Source of the DNA: Candidatus Methanomethylicaceae archaeon
GTDB taxonomy: Archaea; Thermoproteota; Methanomethylicia; Methanomethylicales; Methanomethylicaceae
Length of the DNA stretch: 64,000 nucleotides
Assembly: GCA_026414165.1 (NCBI GenBank)
Contig: JAOAJN010000002.1
Coordinates: forward strand, 97,830 to 161,829
Reading direction: 5' to 3'
The translations under genes were made by a program, and so were the position numbers. A model generated the notes under the pieces. That model ran no database searches, was not told the DNA's origin, and was given only the letters and a program-made list of their open reading frames with translations. This document shows positions 44,316 through 54,606 of this stretch, one piece after another (position 1 is the stretch's first letter; every line of letters begins with the position of its first letter).

Positions 44316-44930
44316 ATGAGCTTTTTAAAGAAGTGGGAGGAGAGAGGGGGGTTTTCCAAAGTAAAAGGGCCCCTCAAGCCGAAGATCGAAGAGGCGATCA
44401 AGATCATCAATCTCCAAATGCAAAGACTTGATCTGAAGGGCGCAAAGATAAGAGAGTATGACAGAACGTTGTTTGAGAAAGTGGTCTACTATTACAGAAG
44501 TAGAGATCTCACAAGGGCAAAGATGTACGCAAATGAACTAACCGAGGTAAGGAAACTTGCTAAACTGATAGTCACCTCCAGACTGACCCTCGAACAGATA
44601 GTTATGAGGCTTGGTACGGTAAAGGAGTATGGTGACGTTGCTGCCAGTGTGGCGCCCGCGCTCTTCGCAGTAAAGAGAATCTATGGAGGGGTGACCCAGT
44701 TGATCCCCGAGGCCGATCAATCTTTCCAAAAACTTGGAGACGTTCTCGACGGTCTTATGGTTGAGGCTTCCCAGTACTCAAACCAGATGCTTAGTCCAGC
44801 ATATATAGCCGAGGAGGGTCAGAACATACTACAGAGTGCCGCAAAGATTGCTGAGAACGACCTGGCAAAGACCTTACCAAAAATCCCTGGTATAGAGGAT
44901 ATTAAAGAGAAAGAGGGGCTCCATACCTGA
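44316..44930 (+). CDS. CdvB-like ESCRT-III family protein
   Basis: A 204-residue helical, charged protein. KPKIEEAIKIINLQMQRLDLKGAKIREYDRTLFEKVV and a long second helix resemble the Snf7/CdvB core, which assembles on membranes for archaeal division. The C-terminus lacks an obvious winged helix and ends KEKEGLHT. TACK archaea often carry several paralogues; this may be one. The neighbours CdvA and CdvC are not in the window. Confidence 0.85.
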   Translation: MSFLKKWEERGGFSKVKGPLKPKIEEAIKIINLQMQRLDLKGAKIREYDRTLFEKVVYYYRSRDLTRAKMYANELTEVRKLAKLIVTSRLTLEQIVMRLGTVKEYGDVAASVAPALFAVKRIYGGVTQLIPEADQSFQKLGDVLDGLMVEASQYSNQMLSPAYIAEEGQNILQSAAKIAENDLAKTLPKIPGIEDIKEKEGLHT

Positions 44931-45007
44931 ATTATTTTGTTAACATTAGAATTGCATTGAAAGCTTGTCTATCTATTTATTACTAAGCATCATTCATTAT
45001 TTCTGCC

Positions 45008-46270
45008 TCATTCTCCAAAAGGATTACCTGTCTTCAGAATGTTCTCCTTTATCATTCTATGTTTATCCGCGAGATAGCCTTTTTCGACAAGTCTTGACTT
45101 CAGACATTCAATCATCTTGGGCACATCGATCTCTAACGGACAGACTTCTTTGCACCTCCCGCACTTCATGCAAGCATCTATAGCAGCCGCAACCTTGTCC
45201 TCTCCAGCAGTAAAGGCGCTCCAGATTATGCCTATTCCGCCGAAATAGTTATGACCAAAAGATCCTCCAAGAACTCTGTAAGCAGGACACTCGTACATGC
45301 AACCACCGCACCTCAGACAGTAAAGTGCCTCCTTCATGAGGGGGTCTCTCAGCATACGGCTCCGCCCGTTATCCAAGAAGATGACGTGGAGCTCCTTGGG
45401 ACCGTGCGCGCCATAGACCAGAGTCTTCTCTATGTCAGCAGTCCTGCTCGGGCTCGTTATCATTGAGACATAAGCAGACATCAGTATACCTGTGGCGTAT
45501 GGAGGGAGGACTTGGACTACTTTGAATGCATCTTCAAGTGTCGGAACTAACTTCTCTATACCTGTAATGCAGATGTGAACGGGCGGTGCGTTGCTAACGA
45601 ACCTAGCATTTCCCTCGTTCTCTATTATAAAGAGTGTTCCCGTATTAGCCGCGACGACATTGGCGCCTGTGATTCCAATATCGGCTTTGCAGAACTTGTC
45701 CCTCAAATATTCCCTGGCGACTCCAACGAGTTCTGGGATGTCTGGCTTGACCTCTCTACCCAGCAGTTTGGAAAAAGTCTTGGCGACCTCCTCCTTTGGC
45801 ACATGGACCGAGGGGTTGATAATGTGTGTCGGCTTCTCCCCTCTTATCTGTATTATAAACTCGCCGAGATCGGTCTCGAAGATCTTGTTTCCATTTCTCT
45901 CTAATGCCCCGTTCAGATGTATCTCCTCTGTGACCAAGGACTTTGATTTTACAACAATCTTGTTGCTGCCTACTAGCTCGAGGAATATTTTCCTAGCTTC
46001 ATTGGCGTCTCTTGCAAAGTACGCATTCCCGTGTGACTCTGTGATGCGCTCTGAGGCAATTTTCCTCAACTCATCCATTTGCTCTACTGCATATTCCTTG
46101 ATCTTCCTTACCTCTTTCCGAATCTTCTCGAGGTGAGGCAAGCATGAGAGGGCATAATCCCTTGCAGCCGTGTAAGAGGAGACCGCCCTAGAGAGCCCGC
46201 GCCTCCTGTTCTCATCGTGAAGCCATTTTATGAACTCGTCCCTTTTTGATGAAAACCAGTCATCAGACAT
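45008..46270 (-). CDS. LUD-domain iron-sulfur protein (LutB/LldF-like)
   Basis: I choose ATG 46270 (GGTG six bases before) over GTG 46282; 420 residues. The LUD domain spans about residues 60-300 (GITGANVVAANTGTLFIIENEGNARFVSN). A C-terminal dicluster ferredoxin domain follows: CLRCGGCMYECPAYR and CMKCGRCKEVCP. With the adjacent CCG protein it forms a LutAB-like pair, used for oxidation of lactate or a similar hydroxy acid, or in electron transfer to a quinone-like carrier. Confidence 0.9.
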   Translation of the reverse strand: MSDDWFSSKRDEFIKWLHDENRRRGLSRAVSSYTAARDYALSCLPHLEKIRKEVRKIKEYAVEQMDELRKIASERITESHGNAYFARDANEARKIFLELVGSNKIVVKSKSLVTEEIHLNGALERNGNKIFETDLGEFIIQIRGEKPTHIINPSVHVPKEEVAKTFSKLLGREVKPDIPELVGVAREYLRDKFCKADIGITGANVVAANTGTLFIIENEGNARFVSNAPPVHICITGIEKLVPTLEDAFKVVQVLPPYATGILMSAYVSMITSPSRTADIEKTLVYGAHGPKELHVIFLDNGRSRMLRDPLMKEALYCLRCGGCMYECPAYRVLGGSFGHNYFGGIGIIWSAFTAGEDKVAAAIDACMKCGRCKEVCPLEIDVPKMIECLKSRLVEKGYLADKHRMIKENILKTGNPFGE

Positions 46271-46271
46271 T

Positions 46272-46991
46272 TTATCCACCACACGCCCTGAGGATTAGTT
46301 CTGGGAGATCGACGATTTCGATCTTAATCTTCCTGTTATTGCCTTCAACAAAGTTGTACTTGCAGAAGGGGCATGCCGTCACTAAGATATCTGTGCCCTC
46401 CGGCAACTCTCCAAGTGTGGACTTTGAGATCTCCAGAGAGATCTCAGGAAACGCGGATCGTACGCCGCCGCCAGAGCCACAACAGAGGGCTTTGTTTCGA
46501 TTGTACTTGAACTCTAAGAGGTCTACTTTAGGTATCATTTTTATAAGTGCCCTAGGCTCCTCGTAGACTCCCATGTGTCTGCCGAGGTGACATGGGTCGT
46601 GGTAGACCACTTTGGCCTCAATAGGTCGGAGATGACCTCTGAGCTCGCCTTGCATGTCGAAGAGGAACTGGGAGATGTGGCGGACTTTGAACGGGACACT
46701 TCTGAAGGCGTTTGTGTAATCCTGGGACATCGTCCTGAAGCACCCCGGGCAACCGGTCACTACATCCTTTATGTTCAGCGATGAGATCTTCTCAAGGGTA
46801 TTTTTGGAGACAGAGAGGGCATCGGCGGTCTGTCCGGTCCTGTAAAGGACAGAGCCGCAGCAGCCTTCTTTCTCGCCAAGGGTCGTGTAATCAACATTAA
46901 GCAGGGTTAGCAGGCGCTCAATAGAGTCTGCAATAGTCTTTGTCCTGAACCTGGACATGCATCCCTTCCAATAGAGAACCTTTTGGGGCAT
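46272..46991 (-). CDS. CCG-domain Fe-S oxidoreductase (LutA/GlcF/HdrB-like)
   Basis: A 239-residue protein with two CCG cysteine motifs: EGCCGSVLYRTGQ with TGCPGCFRTM, and HDPCHLGRHMGVYEEPR with ALCCGSGGGV. This is the LutA/HdrB plan, known to bind non-cubane or [4Fe-4S] clusters. It is immediately upstream of the LUD-domain gene. The two likely form a complex. Confidence 0.9.
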   Translation of the reverse strand: MPQKVLYWKGCMSRFRTKTIADSIERLLTLLNVDYTTLGEKEGCCGSVLYRTGQTADALSVSKNTLEKISSLNIKDVVTGCPGCFRTMSQDYTNAFRSVPFKVRHISQFLFDMQGELRGHLRPIEAKVVYHDPCHLGRHMGVYEEPRALIKMIPKVDLLEFKYNRNKALCCGSGGGVRSAFPEISLEISKSTLGELPEGTDILVTACPFCKYNFVEGNNRKIKIEIVDLPELILRACGG

Positions 46992-47093
46992 GATGATCAG
47001 ACCTTATAATCTTCAAGCGACCTCTATTAAAACATAGTGCAGGCAGTATTTCCAGACTTTTTCTAGTTTACAGTGCCAATGGTAAATGCCAAC

Positions 47094-48227
47094 TTAAAAT
47101 CTGAAAAAGTTCTTCTTTTGCTTGACTTCCTGATCGAATTCTTTTGCGAGTTCCTCCAACAACTGCCTCTGTCTAGGAGAGAGGCTTGTTGGTACATCAA
47201 TATTGACCCTAATCATGAGGTTTCCCCTACCGTATCCGTCCAGCTTAGGCATACCCTTTCCCTTTATCCGCAGGATCTCTCCAGGCTGTGTACCCGGTCT
47301 TATGTTTACCACCACGTCACCATCAAGGGTCGGAACCGTCACTTCAGTTCCTAGCGCCGCCTGGGGAAAACCTATCTTTAGATCGTAGTACAGATCGGTA
47401 CCTTTCCTCTTGAAGTACTTATGTGGTCTTATGGATATGTTGACGTATAGATCACCAGGCGGACCGCCACTGGGGGAGGCCTCACCCTCTCCCTTGAGCC
47501 TGAGCTGATGACCTTCATCCACACCAGCTGGAACCTTGACGGTTATGATCCTGCGCCTCTTAATTATTCCGGAGCCACGGCACTCCCTGCAGGGGGTCTC
47601 CACAACAGTCCCAGAGCCTCCGCAGGTGTTGCATGGTGTGACAGTCACAAATCTCGCGAAGCCAGTAGTCCTCACATTCTGGATCTGACCTGTGCCTCCA
47701 CACCTGTTGCAGGTCTTGAGCGAGGTCCCGGGAGCTGCCCCGGATCCGCCGCAAACATCGCACCGCTCCATCCTTGGAACCTCGATATCCTTCTCGGTGC
47801 CCCTAAAAGCCTCCTCTAAGGAGATTTCAAGGTCATAGGCAAGGTCTCTTCCTCGGACTACCTGCCTTGCGTAGGCGCGCCTGCCGAAGTCGCCTCCAAA
47901 GAACATGTTTAAGAGATCGCCAATGTCAAAGCCGAATCCCATCTCCCTGAATATGGACTCGAAGTCAGCACCCCGAAATATGTCCTCCTGGGTGTAGTAT
48001 TGACCGAAGTCAGCCCTGCCCAAAAGGTCGTATTGGCGCCTCTTCTCATCGTCAGAGAGGACTGCGTATGCCTCTGAGATCTCCTTGAATTTTTCTTCTG
48101 CATCTGGGGACTTGTTCCTGTCGGGGTGGTATTGCATGGCCAGCTTTCGGTATGCGTCCTTGATCTGCTCCTTTGTGGCATTCCTTGGGACGCCCAAGAT
48201 CTCGTAGTAGTCCTTCTTGCTTGCCAT
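47094..48227 (-). CDS. dnaJ: Chaperone DnaJ (Hsp40)
   Basis: The ATG at 48227 ([13 protein letters not shown]) is favoured over the upstream TTG, with GGTGG five bases before; 377 residues. J-domain with HPD (YHPDRNK), Gly/Phe-rich segment, four CxxCxGxG zinc repeats ([32 protein letters not shown]) and a C-terminal substrate domain. It stimulates DnaK. It is the last gene of the grpE-dnaK-dnaJ cluster. Confidence 0.96.
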   Translation of the reverse strand: MASKKDYYEILGVPRNATKEQIKDAYRKLAMQYHPDRNKSPDAEEKFKEISEAYAVLSDDEKRRQYDLLGRADFGQYYTQEDIFRGADFESIFREMGFGFDIGDLLNMFFGGDFGRRAYARQVVRGRDLAYDLEISLEEAFRGTEKDIEVPRMERCDVCGGSGAAPGTSLKTCNRCGGTGQIQNVRTTGFARFVTVTPCNTCGGSGTVVETPCRECRGSGIIKRRRIITVKVPAGVDEGHQLRLKGEGEASPSGGPPGDLYVNISIRPHKYFKRKGTDLYYDLKIGFPQAALGTEVTVPTLDGDVVVNIRPGTQPGEILRIKGKGMPKLDGYGRGNLMIRVNIDVPTSLSPRQRQLLEELAKEFDQEVKQKKNFFRF

Positions 48228-48319
48228 GCAAACCACCAACAAAAAAAGTTACGGGATAGAGTATATCAACCAAGATTATATTTATTATTCATATTCTATT
48301 TATCTTCGCCCTTCCCCTC

Positions 48320-50197
48320 TCATTTTACTTTGTAATCGGTGTCGACGACCTTTTCTCCTCCGGGGGTTTTATCGGGACCTCCTTGGGCAGCACCTTGTTG
48401 GGTCGTGCCTTGCTGGGCCGCCCTCTGAGCTGCTTGCTGCTGGTACACAGTGGCGCCTATCTCTTGCAATGTCCGCGAGAGCTCGTCCATCTTCGCCTTT
48501 ATCTTATCGATCTCTTTTGTGGGCATAACTTCCTTTAGGGCAGCAACTGTCTTGTCGATCCTGTCTTTCTGCTCCTGTGATAGTCTGTCTCCAAGATCCC
48601 TCTTTGTCCTCTCGGCTGTGTAGATCATAGTATCAGCCATATTGAGGGTTTCCGCGAGCTCCTTCTTCTTTCTGTCTTGCTCAGCGAACTGCTCTGCCTC
48701 CTTGATTAGGCGTTCCTTCTCCTCCTTGGATAGTTTTGTGGAAGCAGTAATCGTGATTTTTGCCTCCTTGCCAGTGCCAAGGTCCTTGGCAGATACGTGC
48801 AGGATGCCGTTGGCATCAATATCGAAGGTGACTTCTATCTGCGGCACACCACGCGGTGCAGGAGGGATGCCCTCAAGGTTGAACATTCCCAAGGAGACGT
48901 TGTCTGCAGCCATAGGTCGCTCGCCCTGGAGTATGTGGATCGTCACCGCGGTCTGCATGTCGGTCGCTGTTGTGAATATCTGGCTCCTTCTGCAGGGTAT
49001 AGTCGTATTCCTTTCAATGATCTTTGTGAAGATCCCACCGAGGGTCTCGACGCCTAAAGAGAGCGGTGTGACGTCCAAAAGTAGAATGTCTCGAACCTCT
49101 CCAGTCAGCACGGCTCCTTGGATGGCAGCGCCGATTGCCACAGCTTCCATCGGATCGACACCCCGCTCTACGGGCTTACCCATGAACTTCTCTATCATCC
49201 TCTGGACGAGGGGCATTCTAGTAGTTCCACCGATCAGTATAATTTTATCGATTTGATCCGGTGTGAGCTTCGCGTCCTGGAGGGCCCGCATTATGGTCCT
49301 CTCGGTGCGCCTTACAATAGGCTCAGCGAGTTCCTCTAGCTTCGCCCTGGTTAGGGTCATATGTAGGTGCTTTGGACCCGAAGCGTCGGCGTATATGAAT
49401 GGTAAGTCTATGTCAGTGGTCATCAGTGTAGAGAGCTCGATCTTGGCCCTCTCACAAGCCTCCTTGAGCCTCGCCATGGCAGTCTTGTCTGTTCTAAGGT
49501 CGATGCCTGTCTCCTTCCTGAACTCCTCAATCACGTATTCCATTACCGCCTTGTCTATGTCTGCCCCGCCAGTCTCAGTGTCTCCGCTGGTGGAGAGAAC
49601 CTGAAAGACACCCTTCCCGAAGTCCATGACTGTAACGTCGTGTGTGCCGCCGCCAAAGCTGAAGACCAGGATCTTCATCTCCTTGTCGAGTTTGTCGATT
49701 CCGTATGCAAGACATGCTGCCGTGGGCTCGTTTATGATCCTAAGAACCTCAAAACCAGCTATCTCACCCGCGTCCTTCGTCGCCTGGCGTTGGTTGTCGT
49801 TGAAGTGTGCCGGAACTGTTATCACTGCCTTCTTTATAGGAGTTCCAAGGTAGGTCTCTGCATCCTTCTTTATCTTTTGGAGTATGAAGGCGGAGATCTG
49901 CTGCGGCGTATACTCCTTTCCGAAGATCTTTACCTTGTAGTCAGTGCCCATCTTCCTCTTGATCTCAAAGACTGTCCCTTCGGGGTTCGCCGTAGCCTGG
50001 CGCTTTGCTGGCTCTCCAACGAGTAGTGTGCCGTCCTTGGTAAATGCTACAACCGAAGGAAACATCTTGCCGGCGACGGTTGGACCCTCTGCGCTGGGTA
50101 TCACTATAGCTTTGCCGCCCTCAAAGATGGCGGCTGCGGAATTCGTAGTCCCTAGATCAATACCTAATACTTTTTCTCCGGGTTGGATTTTACTCAT
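48320..50197 (-). CDS. dnaK: Chaperone DnaK (Hsp70)
   Basis: A 625-residue Hsp70. [17 protein letters not shown] and [16 protein letters not shown] are typical, and [14 protein letters not shown] closes the ATPase domain. The phosphate-2 motif reads [13 protein letters not shown], with Ser (codon 49658-49660) in place of the conserved Asp (Asp199 of Hsc70) and His in place of Phe. The C-terminal tail is rich in Ala/Gln. It overlaps grpE by eight bases. The Asp change may reduce or alter ATP hydrolysis. Confidence 0.96.
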   Translation of the reverse strand: MSKIQPGEKVLGIDLGTTNSAAAIFEGGKAIVIPSAEGPTVAGKMFPSVVAFTKDGTLLVGEPAKRQATANPEGTVFEIKRKMGTDYKVKIFGKEYTPQQISAFILQKIKKDAETYLGTPIKKAVITVPAHFNDNQRQATKDAGEIAGFEVLRIINEPTAACLAYGIDKLDKEMKILVFSFGGGTHDVTVMDFGKGVFQVLSTSGDTETGGADIDKAVMEYVIEEFRKETGIDLRTDKTAMARLKEACERAKIELSTLMTTDIDLPFIYADASGPKHLHMTLTRAKLEELAEPIVRRTERTIMRALQDAKLTPDQIDKIILIGGTTRMPLVQRMIEKFMGKPVERGVDPMEAVAIGAAIQGAVLTGEVRDILLLDVTPLSLGVETLGGIFTKIIERNTTIPCRRSQIFTTATDMQTAVTIHILQGERPMAADNVSLGMFNLEGIPPAPRGVPQIEVTFDIDANGILHVSAKDLGTGKEAKITITASTKLSKEEKERLIKEAEQFAEQDRKKKELAETLNMADTMIYTAERTKRDLGDRLSQEQKDRIDKTVAALKEVMPTKEIDKIKAKMDELSRTLQEIGATVYQQQAAQRAAQQGTTQQGAAQGGPDKTPGGEKVVDTDYKVK

Positions 50198-50810
50198 TTG
50201 AGTCGACCTCCTTTTCTATCTCTTTCTCTTTTTCTTTCTCTTTTGAGCCTGACTCTGATTTCTTTGATATTTTTACCACGCTGGGTCTGATTACCCTTCC
50301 ATTCATCATATAACCCTTCCTTACCTCCTCCACAACCAAACCGTCAGAATCTCCATCAACCACACATGCCACTTCGTGAATAGAGGGGTCGAAGGGCTTT
50401 CCCAAACACTCGATCTGAGAGACCCCCTCCCCAGCCAGAACCTTCTTAAGTTTTTTGAGGGTCATCTCCACGCCGTTTATGAGCGACTCTACAGAGCCCA
50501 ATGACCTGGCATTTTTTATTGCCATCTCTAATTCGTCCACAACATCCAAAAGACCAAGAACGACCCTCTCGCTGGACTGGCGCCTGATCTCCTCTATATG
50601 TCGATCTATACGTTTTCTGAAATTTTCGAAATCAGCCTGCATGTACTTCAGGCGATTTAAGTAGTCCTCAGAGCGCTTTTTCTCTTGCTCAAGCGCCGCC
50701 TTAAGAGCTTCAATTTTCTTGTTTTCGTCTTTTTCTTTTGCTCTTTCGCGCTCAACCATAGATTTAGCCTCATTTTCTTTTGCGGTCTTTTGATCAACGG
50801 GTTCCTGCAT
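50190..50810 (-). CDS. grpE: Nucleotide exchange factor GrpE
   Basis: The ATG at 50810 ([14 protein letters not shown]) follows GGAG at nine bases and is preferred to the track start at 50840; 206 residues. A long coiled coil (residues 15-90; [29 protein letters not shown]) precedes the beta domain with [12 protein letters not shown] and [15 protein letters not shown]. It exchanges ADP for ATP on DnaK. Highly Lys/Glu-rich C-terminal tail. Confidence 0.94.
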   Translation of the reverse strand: MQEPVDQKTAKENEAKSMVERERAKEKDENKKIEALKAALEQEKKRSEDYLNRLKYMQADFENFRKRIDRHIEEIRRQSSERVVLGLLDVVDELEMAIKNARSLGSVESLINGVEMTLKKLKKVLAGEGVSQIECLGKPFDPSIHEVACVVDGDSDGLVVEEVRKGYMMNGRVIRPSVVKISKKSESGSKEKEKEKEIEKEVDSNE

Positions 50811-50972
50811 TGGCGCGTTCTCCAAGAACCACCACCCCAAACAGAGGTTAAGATTTCGGATTTAATATATTGCACACAAATATATATCTTATTGTCATTA
50901 TAGCCATTACGGTTATCGGCATTAATTCCATGATTGGTGTATTCAAATGATCTTTTTCAGGCAGTTAAGACT

Positions 50973-51353
50973 TCATTCACTGCGCCTGAACTTCTCACTG
51001 AGAGACATTCGCTTTCCATCTTTTAGATAGGTTATGGTCGTCTCGAGCCTGACGCGAAGCCCAAGGTCACAGAAAAGCGTGTAGAGGTCTTCGCCTGAGA
51101 TGGTCTCGTTGAGTTTTCCGCTCCTGTAGAGTTTCGCCAAGTATCGGACAACCTCTCTCGTTGCCTCTGGGTACTGTGACAGGGCAGCATCCAAAACCTC
51201 AGGCCCCCTGTCTGTGAGCTTTGACCTCACAAGTGTAAGGTCGTCCACCTCGGGCTTTGCCTGGGGCTTCTGCTGCAGGGTGGCGTACTTACGCTGAAGT
51301 TCAAGCATCTTCTTGAACTTTATTGCCGCTAGTTCCTTGTCTTCCTCTGACAT
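50973..51353 (-). CDS. PDCD5-like DNA-binding protein
   Basis: A 126-residue basic helical protein. The N-terminal helix (DKELAAIKFKKMLELQRKYATLQQ), RSKLTDRGPEVLDAALSQYPEATREVVRYLAKLYRSGKL, and the C-terminal basic strand (LKDGKRMSLSEKFRR) resemble the archaeal PDCD5/TFAR19 family, which binds double-stranded DNA. The match is moderate and the C-terminal half is longer than usual. Confidence 0.6.
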   Translation of the reverse strand: MSEEDKELAAIKFKKMLELQRKYATLQQKPQAKPEVDDLTLVRSKLTDRGPEVLDAALSQYPEATREVVRYLAKLYRSGKLNETISGEDLYTLFCDLGLRVRLETTITYLKDGKRMSLSEKFRRSE

Positions 51354-51519
51354 GGCAGTGCCCTCAAAAAAATAACAAGAGGAGGGAAATAAGGATAGTG
51401 ATTCTTAGGTAAAAATATAGCAAAAATAATGAAATTTTGAGGGGTGCTGAGGTTTTGGAGATAGGATCGCAAAGTGTACAATTGGGAGCCGAGATCATTA
51501 TAGTCTCGTCTGTTGGGCA

Positions 51520-52233
51520 TTACCAGACGATTATGTAGCTCACGATTTTGTCGTCATAACTGGGAATTACATAACCGTTTTGTGCCGCGTAGGACTCTCC
51601 GATCTTTAGCGTGACTATGTCGTCGTATTGTGGCTCAATAAATATGAGGCCGCGGTTTGTTTTATTGAAGCAGATCACGGCGTGGGCGCTGTCCTTGAAC
51701 TTTATGTATACGAAGCCGCACTTGTATCCCGCTGAGAATGCATTGTTCTTGACGTCGGCTGCGAAGTTGATTCAAGTGTAAGACGGGGTATACGGATTAC
51801 GGTCAGTCTTGTCGTTGGCCAAGAATGAGAGCGCTTCAAGGAAAGTCGGGTCTCTCAGCAGGTATCCTGTGCCAGCGCCGTCTATAACGCCTTTCTGGTA
51901 GCCATCGTTATAGCCTACCTCACAACCAAGCTGGTAGCCAGTCAGGTTTCATTTGGCATATCCGTGCAAGTAACCCAAGCTGTAGCCGCTCTCGTTACCA
52001 AGCCCGTAGCCCAAAGAGTTTCCTTTCATAAATCCAGACTCGAAGCCACTTGAGTTTCCCAGAAGATACCCATCTGAGAACCCGAGGTCGTACCCCTTTT
52101 TTATGCCGCCATTATGACCGTAGATGTATTCTACATAGCCCATAGCAACTAAACCCAAAAATATTATCACTACTGATTCGACTTCTCCCCACTTCATAAA
52201 TAACACACAAGAAAATCTACTCGCCAATAGCAT
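51520..52233 (-). pseudogene. Transglutaminase-like protein with two in-frame TGA codons (pseudogene or recoded)
   Basis: The 94-residue ORF in the track is only the first part. The same frame continues past TGA (51949-51951) and a second TGA (51772-51774) to a TAA at 51520-51522: 238 codons, with no frameshift. It has an N-terminal membrane helix (VVIIFLGLVAMGYVEYIYG), a Gly/Tyr-rich repeat region (SGYSLGYLHGY), then a domain GYKCGFVYIKFKDSAHAVICFN followed by NRGLIFIEPQYDD. These are the His and Asp regions of transglutaminase-like proteins of archaea. The second TGA falls in YT-TGA-INFA, where the catalytic Cys is expected. It may be a selenocysteine or Cys recoding event, or simple decay by two nonsense changes. 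Start could also be ATG 52197. Confidence 0.65.
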
Positions 52234-52424
52234 AATAGATTTGCCATTTTTGTGGTATGCGGAGTCGTGCCAATAAGCAAAAAATTAGCGGGGGGAGGCA
52301 AATAAATCATAAGTGATCGGCTGGATTTAGAATTTTCCGGAATTTTATCAAAGGGTACTTTATGAGTCTAGATCAGGATCTGAATTAAATTAGAAATAGA
52401 ATACATTAATTGGGAGGTTTCGCA

Positions 52425-53147
52425 ATGCTATATGACCTGGCGCTGGTGCTGGGAGGCGGAAAGTTCGGGAGTATTGCCCTTAAGGCGATGATGGACAAAT
52501 CAAGGCGCGTTATAGTTGTGGATAAGGATCCAAATTGCCATGCTAGCAGGGCTCTACGAATGGTTTGTAGCGACCCTTCCAAGTGCGGGGTTAGTGCAAG
52601 GCTGGTTGTGGACGACGCAGTAGCCTATACAATAAATATTATAATGGGCGGAAACGTTCCCGATATCATTGTTCCCGCGATTCCAGGGAATTCCATGGCT
52701 ATGCTATTCTCGAGATGGCTCTCCAAACTAGGCTTTTTAGTCGAGCCTGACTTTGAGATGCTGAAGAGTGCGTCTGTTGAAATTCCAAAGAAGATCATAC
52801 TCATTAATAACAAAAATGCCGCAACATTGGTCCTCTCATATGCCAAGGATTTCATTTGTAGTCCGTGGTGCGAGGAGCCGGAAGTCTGCCCAGTGACCAA
52901 CGAAAGGATTTTAGATCCTGTGCATTCCATTCTGGCAAAGATGAGTTTTTGCTCCTACAACAAGGTCTTTAGAAGTAAGCTGGTCGACAAAGGCGTCGGA
53001 GTTTTGGACGGAAAGGAGGTTTACAGCGAACTTTTCGGACTGCCAAAGGACCTGGAAAAATATGCGCTTTGTGTGGGAACCGCTTGCAATTGCCATGGAA
53101 TAATAACCTTCTTAAGGGTCTCCAAAAAGTCAAAGGTTGAAATCTAA
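52425..53147 (+). CDS. Rossmann-fold protein, uncharacterised
   Basis: A 240-residue protein from ATG 52425, eight bases after GGGAGGT; the track start (TTG 52410) lies within the ribosome binding site. The N-terminus has a GxGxxG-like LVLGGGKFGSIAL and an acidic strand-2 end (VVDKD). A conserved-looking Cys region, CSPWCEEPEVCPVTNERILDP, and CVGTACNCHG follow, so a metal site is possible. It resembles TrkA-N/saccharopine-type NAD domains. Family not recognised. Confidence 0.7.
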   Translation: MLYDLALVLGGGKFGSIALKAMMDKSRRVIVVDKDPNCHASRALRMVCSDPSKCGVSARLVVDDAVAYTINIIMGGNVPDIIVPAIPGNSMAMLFSRWLSKLGFLVEPDFEMLKSASVEIPKKIILINNKNAATLVLSYAKDFICSPWCEEPEVCPVTNERILDPVHSILAKMSFCSYNKVFRSKLVDKGVGVLDGKEVYSELFGLPKDLEKYALCVGTACNCHGIITFLRVSKKSKVEI

Positions 53148-53277
53148 AAAATCCTATGAGATAACAGCATATTCAAAACAATCACCATATTAAAAGAATT
53201 TTATAGTAAGGAGGACGATGATGATAATATAGCGAATACGTATAATCCAATATTTAATCAAAAGAGTGGGGATGCAT

Positions 53278-53718
53278 ATGATTTTGATGTTTGACGGGCT
53301 ATGCGAGCCGTATAATCCGGGAGGTATTGCAACCTATGGTTTCGTAGTTTATCAGGATAGTGTAAAATTGTATGAGGAGGGGGGAGTTGTGGGCGCCGGA
53401 ATATTAGGCGACGATGTCTCGAATAACGTAGCCGAATACACCGCTCTGATCAAGGGCATGGAGCACATCATAAAGATGGGCTATAGAGGCCCTTTAATTG
53501 TGAGGGGGGATAGCCGGCTCGTGATAAGGCAGATGCGCGGGGAATACGCTGTTAGGGCGAGGCGCTTAATAAAACTCTACGAAAGGGCAAAAGAGTTGGT
53601 CCAAAGTTTCGAAAGTGTTGTTTTTGAGTGGGTGCCTAGGGAGGAAAATGCCGATGCAGATAGGTTGTGTAGGTACACATATGATAAGTTTGTGAGCAAG
53701 ATGAGGGAGCAGAGGTAG
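53278..53718 (+). CDS. rnhA: Ribonuclease HI-like protein
   Basis: A 146-residue protein from ATG 53278 (two earlier starts exist in frame). The catalytic acidic residues of type 1 RNase H can be placed: Asp in MILMFDG, Glu in NVAEYTALIKGM, Asp in GDSRLVIRQM and Asp in EENADADRLC. It cleaves RNA in RNA:DNA hybrids. No hybrid-binding domain is present. Confidence 0.88.
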   Translation: MILMFDGLCEPYNPGGIATYGFVVYQDSVKLYEEGGVVGAGILGDDVSNNVAEYTALIKGMEHIIKMGYRGPLIVRGDSRLVIRQMRGEYAVRARRLIKLYERAKELVQSFESVVFEWVPREENADADRLCRYTYDKFVSKMREQR

Positions 53719-53931
53719 AAAATGAGGTATAAAAATATAGACATAATGAAAAATACGGCTTGAGATGGAGCAATATATGTGATGTGCTTAAGAGTAGAAA
53801 GGAATGGCATGGGGGGCTCAGGGAAGAGCTGTCACTATACATTGATACGGGTCGAACCTTATACAATTAAAATAAAATTCTTTTTCCCAAAATGGTCACA
53901 AGCGCGAGTTTTTCGAAGTTCCGTTAAAATC

Positions 53932-54606
53932 CTAAGTTTTCTTTAGCACAATTCTTATGTAAGCTCCCTCTTTTTGGACCGTATAAGTCTTGAATAGACT
54001 TCTCTCAAGAGCCCTTCCAATTTTACCTGAGATATACTCATCTGTTTTATACCCTACGTGCATGTATGACCAGATTCTCTCGACGATCCAAAGCGGCAAG
54101 GGGAGGTCCTCCATCATGTCCAATCTCTGAATAGTTTCTTCAATCTCGATTCTTGTCGCATCTTTGCGTCCATCGTATATCCATGCCTCCTTTCCATATT
54201 TTAAAATCCTATATATCTCATTAAATGCCTTGAGAGGATCTTTTAAATGGTGCATTACTCCTGTGCTGACGACCAAGTCCACGGAACAATTCTCAAAGCC
54301 AGTATTGTAGGCGCTTCCAACTTTGAAGTTAACCCTGTTGGCTAGGCCTTCTTTCTCTGCATTCCTTTTTGCTATCCTCACCGCGTCCTCAGAGATGTCG
54401 ATTCCATAAACCCTAACATTGATCGCCTGCTTTGCTATTTCAATTGGCAATCGCCCAGGACCTGTGCCTATGTCGAGAATTGTGCCTGATATTTGTTTAT
54501 CATTAATTTCTTTTGCTATCTGTTTAAACCATTTAACGAAAACTCGATTGACATATCTGTCATAAAGCCTGCTAAAAGGCCATGGTATTTCCTCAGGCAT
54601 ACTCAT
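53932..54606 (-). CDS. Class I SAM-dependent methyltransferase
   Basis: A 224-residue protein with motif I ILDIGTGPGRLPIEIA, motif II region VYGIDISEDAVRIAK, and DLVVSTGVMHHLKDP. This is the UbiE/Methyltransf_11 group, which methylates small molecules. The substrate is unknown. The C-terminal part (RSLFKTYTVQKEGAYIRIVLKK) is short. Monocistronic. Confidence 0.9.
   Translation of the reverse strand: MSMPEEIPWPFSRLYDRYVNRVFVKWFKQIAKEINDKQISGTILDIGTGPGRLPIEIAKQAINVRVYGIDISEDAVRIAKRNAEKEGLANRVNFKVGSAYNTGFENCSVDLVVSTGVMHHLKDPLKAFNEIYRILKYGKEAWIYDGRKDATRIEIEETIQRLDMMEDLPLPLWIVERIWSYMHVGYKTDEYISGKIGRALERSLFKTYTVQKEGAYIRIVLKKT

Noticed and set aside
45591-46136. A 181-codon plus-strand ORF inside the LUD-domain gene
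   Set aside because: It is antisense to a conserved coding region and low in complexity (Ser-rich), typical of a shadow frame.
48642-49256. A 204-codon plus-strand ORF inside dnaK
   Set aside because: It is antisense to well-defined Hsp70 coding sequence, with no domain features of its own.
51487-51510. SECIS-like hairpin just 3' of the TGA-interrupted gene (CGAGA/TCTCG)
   Set aside because: The stem is only five base pairs and lacks the internal features of archaeal SECIS elements as I know them. A longer fold was not found by eye.
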